Shown piece after piece: positions 27,829-35,538 of a DNA stretch of 64,000 bases. Numbering within the stretch: position 1 is the first letter of the stretch; each line of letters opens with the position of its first letter. Source of the stretch: Streptomyces sp. MH60 (GTDB lineage Bacteria > Actinomycetota > Actinomycetes > Streptomycetales > Streptomycetaceae). The notes under the pieces are model-generated. The model was not told the DNA's origin, did not search any database, and saw nothing but the letters and a program-made list of their open reading frames with translations. The stretch is from the NCBI RefSeq assembly GCF_002939385.1, contig NZ_MULI01000001.1, forward strand, positions 370,598-434,597, written 5' to 3'. Both the position numbers and the translations under genes were made by a program.

Positions 27829-29205
27829 TCACACGGTGTCGGACACCGGAGCGGGACGAGGCGCGTCGGGGCGGCGAGCGGCTGCCCGGCGCGCTCGGCG
27901 CCTGCCCGCCCGGAGCTCCCGACGAAGGGCCCGCCGGTAGGCGCAGATGTCGATCTCGATCCCGTGCCGGTAGGTCGGCGCGTAGACCTTCTCGTGCCGT
28001 TCCCGCGCACGGGCGATCGACCGGGTCATCTGCGCGGGCGTCGGCAGAAGGACCTCCCCTTCGATCAGGTCGGCGATCCATTCGGCCTGCGGTTCGAGCA
28101 ACGGGAAGGCCGCTCCCGCCGGTTGGGCGAGCCCCATGAAGAAGAGCCCGGGAAGCCGGGGCGGCACCGTGCGCAGATACAGCTCGGTGCGGCCGTCCGG
28201 CGCGGCGAAGACGGCGGGGTCCAGGAAGGGGAAGGACAGCGAGTACCCGGTGGCGTACACCACGGCGTCCACGGTCTCGCGGCTGCCGTCCGTGAAGGAC
28301 GCCGAGTCCCTGCCGAAGGAGCGGATGCCGGGCTTCGCCGTGACCGCGCCCCGGGCCAGCTGGACGAGGAGCTCGTCCGACGTGGAGGGATGGGCGGCGA
28401 GAGGCCGCCGCACCGGTTCGGGGAGCCCGTAGAGCGCGGGGGTCCCACGGGCCAGCCGCAGCAGGAGTGCCATCGCCGGGTCCTTGAGGAAGCGGGGCAG
28501 AGCGGCCGCCCTGCTCACCGCCCAGTGGTCCGCGGGCCGCCCGAGCAGCATCTTCGGGAACACGTGCGCCACGGCGCGGGCGGAGAGGAACGTCCGCGCC
28601 GCCGAACGGGAGATCTCCGCCGCGATCTCGCACCCGGAGTTGCCCATCCCGACGACGAGCACCCGCCGCCCGGCGTACGGCTCGGGGGAGCGGTAGGCGT
28701 GCGCGTGGACGGCGGAGCCCTCGAACATCCCGGCCCCGGGCACGGCGGGGTCCGGAAGACGCGGGTCCCAGTGGTGCCCGTTGGCCACCACCACCTCGGT
28801 GTACCGATCGGTCTCCGTTTCTGCCGCTCCTCGGCTCCGGCGGGTGACCTCCCAGCCGCCGCCCTCCAGAGGACGCACGGAGGTGACCTCCGCGCGCAGC
28901 CCGATGTGACCGTGCAGGGCGAAGGTCTCCGCGTAGCTCTCCAGGTAGGCGAGGACCTGGGTGTGGTGCGGGAAGACCGGGTAGGGCTCCGGCATCGGCA
29001 GTGAGGAGAACGACATGCTCTCCTTGGAGATGTTCGCGTGCAGCGACGCGTACACCCCCGACATGCCGTTGTCGTTGCCGTAGCGCCAGAGCCCGCCGAT
29101 GCCCGAGCCCGCCTCATAGCAGTCGAACGGGATGCCGCGCGAGGCGAGGACCCTACTCGCGGCCAGGCCGGACGGGCCGGCTCCGATCACGCACGTTCTC
29201 CGCAT
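27829..29205 (-). CDS. Flavin-containing monooxygenase
   Basis: This 458-residue class B flavoprotein has the FAD motif VIGAGPSGLAAS at residues 6-17. A Baeyer-Villiger/FMO signature region follows, FEGSAVHAHAY (F-x-G-x3-H-x3-Y), and the NADPH motif VVGMGNSGCEIA. The C-terminal ATGYSLSFPFLD segment matches the FMO ATG motif. Such enzymes oxygenate nucleophilic N, S or Se atoms or convert ketones to esters using NADPH and O2. It is convergent with the acyltransferase. In a lipid cluster it may oxidise the acyl product or an attached amine or ketone, which is inference. I chose the ATG at 29205 because the family motif starts immediately after it, with GAAAGG upstream. Confidence 0.85.
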   Translation of the reverse strand: MRRTCVIGAGPSGLAASRVLASRGIPFDCYEAGSGIGGLWRYGNDNGMSGVYASLHANISKESMSFSSLPMPEPYPVFPHHTQVLAYLESYAETFALHGHIGLRAEVTSVRPLEGGGWEVTRRSRGAAETETDRYTEVVVANGHHWDPRLPDPAVPGAGMFEGSAVHAHAYRSPEPYAGRRVLVVGMGNSGCEIAAEISRSAARTFLSARAVAHVFPKMLLGRPADHWAVSRAAALPRFLKDPAMALLLRLARGTPALYGLPEPVRRPLAAHPSTSDELLVQLARGAVTAKPGIRSFGRDSASFTDGSRETVDAVVYATGYSLSFPFLDPAVFAAPDGRTELYLRTVPPRLPGLFFMGLAQPAGAAFPLLEPQAEWIADLIEGEVLLPTPAQMTRSIARARERHEKVYAPTYRHGIEIDICAYRRALRRELRAGRRRARRAAARRPDAPRPAPVSDTV

Positions 29206-29447
29206 GGCTGACCGGCCTTTCACATCAGATGGGTACGACCGCTCCGGGAGCCCGGTCACGGTAGCCGCCGCCCCGGCAACCGAGGCGGTCTCGGGCAGGC
29301 TTCCCGCCGCACGCGTGACGGGCGGGCGCCAGGTTGACACCGCACGGGGGCCGCGCTCCCGGCTGCCGTTTCCCCCGCCCGGCCGACTCGTTGGGCACAC
29401 GCGGACCGGTTCCGCGGACCGCAGGCCAGGTACGACGGAGCGAAGCG

Positions 29448-30062
29448 ATGGACGTCCACGATGTGCACCATTCCTACCGGCAGCACGCCGTCCTGCGGGG
29501 CGTCGGCCTCCGGCTGAGGCCCGGCACCCTGGCCGGGATCGTCGGCGAGAACGGTGCGGGCAAGACGACCCTGCTGAAGATCCTCTCCGGTGAACTCCGC
29601 CCGGACCGAGGGGCCGTGCGCCATAGCGGCAGGTTCGGCTACTGTCCGCAGACCGTGGTGCTGGACGACTCCTTCACCGTCCGCCAGCATCTCGACTTCT
29701 TCAGGAGGGCGTTCGGCCTCACCGGGCTCGAACGGGCCGAGGAGGTGATGGAGACACTGGCCTTCACCGAGTACCTCGACCAGCGCGCGGGTCGGCTCAG
29801 CGGCGGCTCGCGGCAGAAGCTCAACCTGACCCTGGCCCTCATGCACGACCCGGACGTACTCCTGCTGGACGAGCCCTACCAGGGCTTCGACTGGGAGACC
29901 TACCTGCGCTTCTGGGAACTGGCGACCAGGCTGCGCGACGCCGGGCGTTCGGTGCTGGTCGTCTCGCACCTCGCGTACGACATCGACCGGCTGGACCAGC
30001 TCTGGCGCCTGGAGGGCGGGCGCCTGCACATCCAGGAACGGCGTACGGAGGCCGCGGCGTGA
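29448..30062 (+). CDS. ABC transporter ATP-binding protein
   Basis: This 204-residue nucleotide-binding subunit has Walker A GENGAGKTTLLK near residues 33-44, a Q-loop in YCPQTVV, the signature LSGGSRQKL, Walker B DVLLLDEP and the switch His in VVSHLAYD. It is compact, like subunits of ABC-2 exporters. The ATG at 29448 is preceded by GGAG seven bases upstream. It overlaps the permease start (GTGA), so the two are made together. Position beside the lipid genes suggests export of the product. Confidence 0.9.
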   Translation: MDVHDVHHSYRQHAVLRGVGLRLRPGTLAGIVGENGAGKTTLLKILSGELRPDRGAVRHSGRFGYCPQTVVLDDSFTVRQHLDFFRRAFGLTGLERAEEVMETLAFTEYLDQRAGRLSGGSRQKLNLTLALMHDPDVLLLDEPYQGFDWETYLRFWELATRLRDAGRSVLVVSHLAYDIDRLDQLWRLEGGRLHIQERRTEAAA

Positions 30063-30934
30063 GGCGGCACCTGGCCCTGTTCGTCACGGCATCGCGCTAC
30101 GCGCTGATCGGACACGCCCGCAACCGGTTCGCGATGCTGCTGGTGGTCGTGTACATCCCGGTGTGGATCGCCCTCGCCTATGTGACCATCCCCGATCGGC
30201 CCGCCCCCTTCCGGCTCCGGGCGACCGGGGAGGTGCTCTCCCCACCCGGCAACCACCTCACCCAGATCACCGGCGCGCTGAACGCGGTCACCCTCATCGC
30301 AGGGTTCATGATGTTCGCGGCCACGTTCACCGGGGGAGCCTTCGACCGCCGGCTGGCCATGGCGGGCTACCCCCGGTACCACCTCGTCCTCGCCAAACTG
30401 TCGGCGCTCACGCTGGTCTGCGTCGCGATCTCCGTGTACGCCACCGCCGTCACCGGGTTCGCCTGGACGCCGCGACAGCCCCTGCTGCTCACCGCCGCGC
30501 TGTTCGGCGCCGCCCTCACCTACGGCGCGCTCGGCGTGGTCTTCGGGTCGGTGCTCCGGCGCGAGGTCGAAGGGATGTTCGCCATCCTGATGATCAGCGT
30601 CCTCGACGTCGCCCTGCAGAACCCCCTTTCCAGCTCCGGGTCCGACAGTGCCGTCGTGCGCTTCCTCCCGACGTACGGAGCGGTTCAGGCCAGCATGTCC
30701 GCCGCCTTCTCCGACGCGTCGGGCGGCCGGGCGCTCCTGACCCAGTGCCTCTGGCTCACCGGCGCGTCGGCGGCGGGATTCCTGGTCTTCCGCCGACGTA
30801 CCCGGAACGCGCTCGTGCGGCACACGAAGCCACCGCTTCCGACGCCCCGCGGCACCGGAGCGACCGGGGACCCTGGCGTTCACCGGCCCCCGGCGGAGTC
30901 CCACCCGGCGCCGGAAAGGGCGGGATCCGCCTGA
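30059..30934 (+). CDS. ABC-2 type transporter permease
   Basis: This 291-residue membrane protein has about six hydrophobic segments, starting FAMLLVVVYIPVWIALAYV. Others include LIAGFMMFAATFTGGAF, LTLVCVAISVYATAV, ALFGAALTYGALGVVFG and a last one near residue 240. The tail is cytoplasmic, Arg/Pro-rich and probably disordered. It begins at a GTG overlapping the ATPase stop. Together they form a two-component exporter. The lack of periplasmic adaptor genes is normal for a Gram-positive organism. Confidence 0.85.
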   Translation: MRRHLALFVTASRYALIGHARNRFAMLLVVVYIPVWIALAYVTIPDRPAPFRLRATGEVLSPPGNHLTQITGALNAVTLIAGFMMFAATFTGGAFDRRLAMAGYPRYHLVLAKLSALTLVCVAISVYATAVTGFAWTPRQPLLLTAALFGAALTYGALGVVFGSVLRREVEGMFAILMISVLDVALQNPLSSSGSDSAVVRFLPTYGAVQASMSAAFSDASGGRALLTQCLWLTGASAAGFLVFRRRTRNALVRHTKPPLPTPRGTGATGDPGVHRPPAESHPAPERAGSA

Positions 30935-30967
30935 CCGCCCGGCTGCCCCGGGGCCGCTCGGGGAACT

Positions 30968-30986
30968 CCGTCCGTCGCACGGACGG
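30968..30986 (+). terminator. Stem-loop after the ABC permease
   Basis: A perfect 8-bp palindrome, CCGTCCGT and ACGGACGG, with a CGC loop lies 34 bases past the permease stop. It is a good candidate terminator, though without a T-run. Confidence 0.5.
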
Positions 30987-31118
30987 CCGTCGACTCCGTG
31001 TGCAACCCTGTCCCGCCGATACGCCCGTGACCCGGGCAGGCGGTGATCGTTCTGTAGCCGTCGGGTGCTGGATCGGTGCCCGGAACGACCCGTTCACCAG
31101 TGCAAGGAGCACCGCCCC

Positions 31119-31640
31119 ATGTCTCTCTCGCGTACCGCCCGGCGCGCCGTCCTCACCGCGGCCCTGGTCTGCGTCTCCACGCTGACCGTCCCCTCCACCG
31201 CGCAGGCCGCTCCGCTGCCGCCCGCGTGTCAGGAAGCGCTGCTCGAAACACTCGGCAAGTTCCCCGTCGTGGACTTCACGGTTCCGGACAAGGCCAAGAA
31301 CACCATGATGGCCCAGGTGTTGGGGCTGAGCGAGGCCGACCAGGCAGTGTTCACCGAGGTGGCGTGCGCGGCCTGGAACACCTGGGCGACCCAGAACGGC
31401 CAGGCGGTCGCGACGGACCTGGACAGCCGCTACCGGAACGCCGCCGGACCCGTGTGCAACAAGTTCGCCAGGTCCGCGCTGGCGACGATCAAGAAGCACG
31501 CCCCCAACGTTCCGGCCGAGACCAGGGAGATGGAGAGGGTGGCCAAGATGGTCTGGCGCGACTCCATGGAGAAGCTGGCCGCGGACGCCACCAATGCCGA
31601 CTGCCGTACGGCCTACAACGCGGTGAAGGTCGGCTGGTAG
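31119..31640 (+). CDS. Small secreted protein, unknown function
   Basis: This 173-residue protein has a Sec signal peptide: basic start (MSLSRTARRA), hydrophobic core (VLTAALVCVSTLTV) and a cleavage site after AQA near residue 30. The mature part of about 143 residues is mostly predicted helical and has four cysteines (PACQEA, VACAAW, PVCNKF, ADCRTA), enough for two disulfides. AGGAG lies upstream of the ATG. It follows the exporter genes in the same direction after a stem-loop and is followed by a strong hairpin, so it is probably its own transcript. I do not recognise a family and its link to the lipid cluster is only positional. Confidence 0.78.
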   Translation: MSLSRTARRAVLTAALVCVSTLTVPSTAQAAPLPPACQEALLETLGKFPVVDFTVPDKAKNTMMAQVLGLSEADQAVFTEVACAAWNTWATQNGQAVATDLDSRYRNAAGPVCNKFARSALATIKKHAPNVPAETREMERVAKMVWRDSMEKLAADATNADCRTAYNAVKVGW

Positions 31641-31674
31641 CTGGGCGGCGCCTCTCATCCGGCTGTGCGGGCCT

Positions 31675-31719
31675 CAAGGCCCGCGGTCGCTGCACTCGGT
31701 GCTGGAACCGCGGGCCTTG
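31675..31719 (+). terminator. Strong stem-loop terminator after the secreted protein
   Basis: A perfect 13-bp inverted repeat, CAAGGCCCGCGGT and ACCGCGGGCCTTG, encloses a 19-base loop. It starts 35 bases after the stop of the secreted-protein gene. Confidence 0.7.
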
Positions 31720-31749
31720 GCGCAAACGGCTCTCAGCGCACAGGTGCAG

Positions 31750-32227
31750 CGGGACCAGCACCCGGCTGCGGATCCAGCGGCAGATGCCGCTGTCGGACTC
31801 GTCGGACTCGAAGGCGCTGCAGGAGTAGTTCCGGTGGCCGTGTTCGCGGTGTCCTAAAACGTGACGCCGCTCCAGGCGGGGGTGTTCGCCTCGTGCTGAC
31901 TCGGTCGCGGATCAGCTGCGACGGTACGGACGAGCCGTGGACCTGCGTCAGCCGCATCAGAGCACGATGCGGTGTGAACATCGTCTTGGCCAGCGAGTAC
32001 GACGGCAGCACCATCTGGTTGCAGTATGGGTACGCGCCCCCGCCGTAAGGCGCCCCGTACGTGCTCAGCGCCGAGGCGGTGACGCCGCTGCCGAACGCAC
32101 TGGTGTCGATGCCGGCGTTCGGGTAGTCGGTGCTCAGCGCGCTGATCGGCTTGGTCGGGATGCGATGGGCGACCTCAGCGGCGTACGCGTTCTTCAGGCA
32201 GGTGCCATCGGCCACCTTCTTGGGCAT
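31750..32227 (-). pseudogene. Serine hydrolase (beta-lactamase-like) fragment, frameshifted
   Basis: The minus frame from ATG 32227 contains GAYPYCNQMVLPSYSLAKTM and then a leucine-rich helix (ALMRLTQVHG). YSLAK supplies the S-x-x-K motif of class C beta-lactamase/esterase-type serine hydrolases. After VPSQLIRDRV the frame breaks. Neighbouring frames continue with NTPAWSGVTF and DTANTATG, then NYSCSAFESDESDSG, as expected for such a family. At least two frameshifts and a missing C-terminus make this a dead gene. The 5' end may also be truncated, because no signal peptide is seen. Confidence 0.6.
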
Positions 32228-32312
32228 GACAGATGCCGTGATCGGGCTGATCGGCGTGGTTGGCGGGGCTGTGATGGGAGGGGCTGTCGCTCTCTATGAG
32301 CTCGTAACACGA

Positions 32313-32640
32313 TCATGAGCCGGGCTTGTTGAGGCCTGTCCACGTATACGCAGGTCGTTGGCGGTGCGCGCCCCGAAGACGCGATGCCCTTCGGGGGCGC
32401 GCGGCGGGGGTTGGGGTATAGGCGTTGTAGCCGCCGTGGGCGTCCAGCACCGCGCCCGTGACGTACGACGCGGCGGGGCTCGCCAGGAGAGCGATCGCGG
32501 CGGCGATTTCGTCGGGGCGCCCCATGCGTTGCAGGGACAGCGAGCTGAGCAGGGCCTTGAGGGTGTTGGGGTCCGGCGGTTGCATGCCGCTGTCCATCAG
32601 CCCGGCCAGTTGCTCGAGGTTCTCCACCCCGAAGTGAGGT
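32313..32640 (-). pseudogene. Short-chain dehydrogenase C-terminal remnant
   Basis: The minus frame reads SLQRMGRPDEIAAAIALLAS and then PAASYVTGAVLDAHGGYNAY. This is the well-conserved C-terminal block of classical short-chain dehydrogenases (R-x-G-x-P-x-E-I-A, then Y-V-T-G-x3-x-D-G-G). The Rossmann motif and catalytic Ser-Tyr-Lys are absent and the sequence beyond is Arg/Pro-rich read-through. Only the tail survives. Confidence 0.7.
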
Positions 32641-32860
32641 TCACCGTCCACACCTCGAACGGCACGTTCGTCACGCTTGGAGCCACCGAAGTCGCAACCC
32701 GCGCGCGAGTAGCCGGCAGCGCGGCACGAGGACATGCGGCGACCGTCAACGGACGGCCCGGCGTCGTCTCCTGGAGCGAAGATGGCACCCCGCTCTCCCT
32801 CTTGGCCTTCACTGTCGCGGATGCGGCCGGGCCGGGCGGCGGAGCATGCGAGGCGACTCC
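32631..32860 (+). pseudogene. Sigma factor (SigJ/ECF41-type) C-terminal domain remnant
   Basis: The plus frame contains ATRARVAGSAARGHAATVNG, then RPGVVSWSEDGTPLSLLAFT and VAD. This resembles the SnoaL-like C-terminal domain of ECF41/SigJ-type sigma factors, where a nucleotide- or ligand-like pocket ends with G-x-P-x-S-V-x-A-F-T-V. The sigma2 and sigma4 DNA-binding regions are missing. The fragment abuts the SDR remnant on the other strand. Confidence 0.42.
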
Positions 32861-33007
32861 CGACTGGATGCCTTCCTGTCCAACCACGACGGCCTCCGGG
32901 CCAAGCTCATGGGTGATCACGGACGACCACACCCATCCACCTGCGGCAACAGGGGCTCTACTCGCTCCCATGCCGCCTCCGCCAACTCACCTCGACCTGC
33001 CACAAAA

Positions 33008-33349
33008 TCAATGATCAGAGTGCTCGCGCTCGGACGCCCGCGCAGGGTCCGTCACGAAACGGCTCAGCCGGTAGGTGGTCGGCAGCCCGAGGCCCCCGCA
33101 CAGCGTGTCGATCCGGATCACCGACCCGTCGACTCCTGCCTCCTGAAGACGGCGCAACCGCGTACGCATCTCTGCCTGGTCCCAAGTTTCAACAACGAGT
33201 TCCCACTGTCCCGTGTCCGGCGCGGGGCGAGCAGCAAGCCGTTGCCGCGCGTCCTTTTGCCGCCGCCTTCTTCTCCCCTGTCCTGGCACTCGCCCAGGAT
33301 CACTGGCCAGGCGCCTGGCTGACAAGGCCATGGGGTCGAGCGTACACAT
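33008..33349 (-). CDS. Hypothetical protein
   Basis: This protein of about 113 residues begins MCTLDPMALSARRLA. It has a basic stretch (GQGRRRRRQKDARQRL) followed by a more conserved-looking C-terminal half: GQWELVVETWDQAEMRTRLR, RLQEAGVDGSVIRIDTLCGG and TTYRLSRFV. I do not recognise the family. The frame continues upstream to ATG 33382 and beyond, so the start is uncertain. The second half looks like a small alpha-beta domain of the kind seen in many uncharacterised Streptomyces arm genes. Confidence 0.5.
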   Translation of the reverse strand: MCTLDPMALSARRLASDPGRVPGQGRRRRRQKDARQRLAARPAPDTGQWELVVETWDQAEMRTRLRRLQEAGVDGSVIRIDTLCGGLGLPTTYRLSRFVTDPARASEREHSDH

Positions 33350-33394
33350 CGCCACTGGGTGATCATCTGTCAGACAGAACATAGGGTGCTGGTT

Positions 33395-33829
33395 ATGGCT
33401 TCGGACCAGGACGGCGTGATGCTGCCGCGACTGCGGCCGGCCGCAGTCGCGCGGCGAGGGGCAGCCTTCGGCTTGATGGGCGTGGTGCCGCTCGTGGTGG
33501 CGACTTTGAGTATCAGTGGCCACAGCGACCGGCGAGATTTCCTGTCCGTCGTCAGTGTCCTGGGCCTCTTCGGCGCGGTCTTCCTCGCGATCGGTACTGG
33601 CTTTTGGTGGGCTAGTGCGGGGGACATTCGACGTGTGCGGGACTGGCGCACCCTCACGGGACAGGCAGCCTCAGTCACCGTCGTGGGTCCGGTGTTCCTG
33701 CGCTCCGGGCTGTTCCTCTTTGTCCTGGGGGGCTGCCGCTCTCGGGCTGTACCAACTCGTGGACGCCGCGCCTTACGACAGCTGGCTGTACAGCTAGAAC
33801 TGGCCTCACCATGGCGAACGGTCACATGA
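33395..33829 (+). CDS. Small membrane protein, probably frameshifted
   Basis: From ATG 33395 the frame encodes two hydrophobic segments (FGLMGVVPLVVATLSI and VVSVLGLFGAVFLAIGTGFW) and a third starting SGLFLFVLG. After a run of G at about 33728 the annotated frame becomes Arg-rich. The +1 frame instead continues hydrophobic (GAAALGLYQLVDAAPYDSWL) and stops at 33797. The natural protein was probably about 134 residues with three membrane segments, and an indel in the G-run broke it. Function unknown. Confidence 0.45.
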   Translation: MASDQDGVMLPRLRPAAVARRGAAFGLMGVVPLVVATLSISGHSDRRDFLSVVSVLGLFGAVFLAIGTGFWWASAGDIRRVRDWRTLTGQAASVTVVGPVFLRSGLFLFVLGGCRSRAVPTRGRRALRQLAVQLELASPWRTVT

Positions 33830-33878
33830 ATAGTGCAAGGTCAGAACACTGCCTATTCACCGCGACCCTCTCCCGGCC

Positions 33879-34022
33879 GAAGGCATCTACCGCCACCGTA
33901 ACGTCGTCGAACGCTGCTTCAACCGCCTCAAGCAGTGGCGCGGGCCGGCCACACGCTACGACAGGACCCGCGAGTCCTGCCAAGCCGCCGTCACCGTCGC
34001 CTCAATCCTGCTCTGGGTCTGA
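33879..34022 (+). pseudogene. IS5-family transposase, 3' remnant
   Basis: The plus strand encodes EGIYRHRNVVERCFNRLKQW, then RGPATRYDRTRESCQAAVTV and ASILLWV with a stop at 34020-34022. This is the C-terminal block of IS5-type transposases, the same family as the remnant at 4.7 kb but a different subgroup. Nothing upstream matches the catalytic domain. Confidence 0.75.
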
Positions 34023-34120
34023 CCTTTGAAGGCGATCTCCAGCGGGCGGCCGGTGTCTGCCAGTGGATCGCGCAGGACCACCTCCGCCCGGCCGTTGTAC
34101 TGCTCGGTCGACGTGGTCAC

Positions 34121-34453
34121 TCAGATGTCTGTCACACGTGTCCCGCCCAGGAGCATGGAAGAGTGGCTGAATGGCACCACATGGTTCCCGACGCGGTGCA
34201 GCGAGGTGACGGCCGGGTTGGTGCCGGACTCCTCCGCGGACTTGGCCCTGAGCACGATGACCAGGGTGTCGTGTGGCAACCCCATCACTGCGTCGGGGAT
34301 CACGAAGGTTGTGCAGTGAATCGACATGCCGGGAGCATGGGGCCGCGCACCGACGGTAGGGCTGTCGGTGGCAGCCGCCGGCGAAGCCCCGCTCGGCACC
34401 GCCGCTGCGAGCGGCCTGGCACCATCAGCCCCAGAGGCTGGCAGACAGCTCAA
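34121..34453 (-). CDS. Hypothetical protein, possibly coupled to the upstream gene
   Basis: A TTG at 34453 overlaps the upstream TGA, so coupled translation is possible. A shorter start at the Met of MSIHCTTFVIPDAVMGLPHD is equally plausible and would give about 68 residues. The C-terminal part (HDTLVIVLRAKSAEESGTNP, then VGNHVVPFSHSSMLLGGTRV) looks like protein; the first 40 residues are low-complexity Ala/Ser/Pro. No family is recognised and the protein may be truncated. Confidence 0.35.
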   Translation of the reverse strand: MSCLPASGADGARPLAAAVPSGASPAAATDSPTVGARPHAPGMSIHCTTFVIPDAVMGLPHDTLVIVLRAKSAEESGTNPAVTSLHRVGNHVVPFSHSSMLLGGTRVTDI

Positions 34454-34935
34454 TCCTCACCGACTTGGAGGAGTGCGACAACGAACCCGCCTCCCCGGCC
34501 CGCGACCACGCCGTCGAAGGTATGGCTGGTCACTGGTTCCCAGGACCGTCCGTTCTCCCAGGGGCCGTCGATGTTGGAGAACCACTCGGCTCCCGGTTCC
34601 AGAATCGATGCCGTCTTCACTGCGGCCCTCATCGCGTGGGCATGGTCGCGACGCGCATGCCCAGGGAATACCAAGCTGGCGGCGGATAGGTTGGCCATCA
34701 ACTCGACTGCTGAGTCCTGCGGAACTGAGTGCAGAGCCGCCTCAATCTCCTCGACGGTGGTGGGTCCCGTCGCACCCTTCGCCACCTCGTCGGCACAGTC
34801 GGCCTCGGCGGCCTTTGCGAGGGCGTGGACATGGCTCGCAAGGTCAGCTCCGGAGCTCCAGCTCCAACTTGAGTACACGCTCTCCTGGCCAGCCAACGAT
34901 TTGAGAAGCGCTGCGAGCAGAGCTGCATCATCCAT
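34450..34935 (-). CDS. Hypothetical protein
   Basis: This acidic, mostly helical protein of 161 residues begins MDDAALLAALLKSLAGQESV. A segment ILEPGAEWFSNIDGPWENGR in the last third contains a GAEWFS motif also present in the DUF5958-like protein at 50.1 kb (TLDAGAEWFSGL), but the rest is not similar. Composition and third-position GC look normal for a real gene. No function can be given. Confidence 0.62.
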   Translation of the reverse strand: MDDAALLAALLKSLAGQESVYSSWSWSSGADLASHVHALAKAAEADCADEVAKGATGPTTVEEIEAALHSVPQDSAVELMANLSAASLVFPGHARRDHAHAMRAAVKTASILEPGAEWFSNIDGPWENGRSWEPVTSHTFDGVVAGRGGGFVVALLQVGED

Positions 34936-34947
34936 GGCTGCATCCTC

Positions 34948-35538
34948 TCAGGACCAATCCCAGCCGATCACCACACTCAGTGGTCTTGAGGTTCGAAGAT
35001 GGGTTCTCAGAGCGCGGCCGTGCCGGACCTCGCTGCGGGATGAGTCGATGTGCAGTTGGATGTCGGGCTGGCAGTGGGTGCAGGCCTTGAGTCCGGCGGT
35101 GAGGAGGCGTCGGGCTTCTTCGCGGTCGACGGGGCGGCGGCGTGTGCCGGCCGTGTGGCAGTCGCCGGCGTGGACCTGGAGCGGCGGGCGGCTCGCGCCG
35201 ATGCCGAGTTCGACGGTCCACTCGGGAGGCGTGGGGCGGTTGCGGCGCCCGTGCTCTTCCTCGAGCTGGCGCTGCCGGAGGGCTGCGATCTTGGTGTCGA
35301 TGCGCTGCACCCACAGGGCGTGCCAGATCCGCAACGTCTGAAGACGTTCCCGGTCGGAGGGCAGATCATCGAACGCAAGTCCTGCGACTGAGTGCTTCAG
35401 TTGGCCACTCTGAGCGTCACAGTTGGCCGGGGGACAGCAACCGATTCGGTTGGCTGATGGAGGTTCGATTCGCTTCTGCCGCAGGACTCGGGCACCAGAC
35501 CGGTCCGGTTCAACCGGCAGTGATCGGCGCTTTGTCAC
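34948..35538 (-). CDS. DUF6233-family protein
   Basis: The conserved core is LPSDRERLQTLRIWHALWVQ, RIDTKIAALRQRQLEEEH, PPEWTVELGIG, VHAGDCHTAGTRRRPVDREE and ARRLLTAGLKACTHCQPD. This matches DUF6233, a small Streptomyces-specific family with an N-terminal helix and a C-terminal Cys/His region (HAGDC, ACTHC) that could bind a metal. The GTG at 35538 overlaps the stop of the upstream broken gene (GTGA), but about 60 residues before the core are not family-like, so the true start may be further in. Residues after CQPD also exceed the usual end. Function unknown. A second member is at 43.6 kb. Confidence 0.6.
   Translation of the reverse strand: MTKRRSLPVEPDRSGARVLRQKRIEPPSANRIGCCPPANCDAQSGQLKHSVAGLAFDDLPSDRERLQTLRIWHALWVQRIDTKIAALRQRQLEEEHGRRNRPTPPEWTVELGIGASRPPLQVHAGDCHTAGTRRRPVDREEARRLLTAGLKACTHCQPDIQLHIDSSRSEVRHGRALRTHLRTSRPLSVVIGWDWS

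Noticed and set aside
9697..30934. Enediyne-type PKS cluster
   Set aside because: The domain order includes CLF, a PfaD and two FabA-type didomains and lacks the enediyne KS-AT-ACP-KR-DH-PPTase protein and its partner genes.
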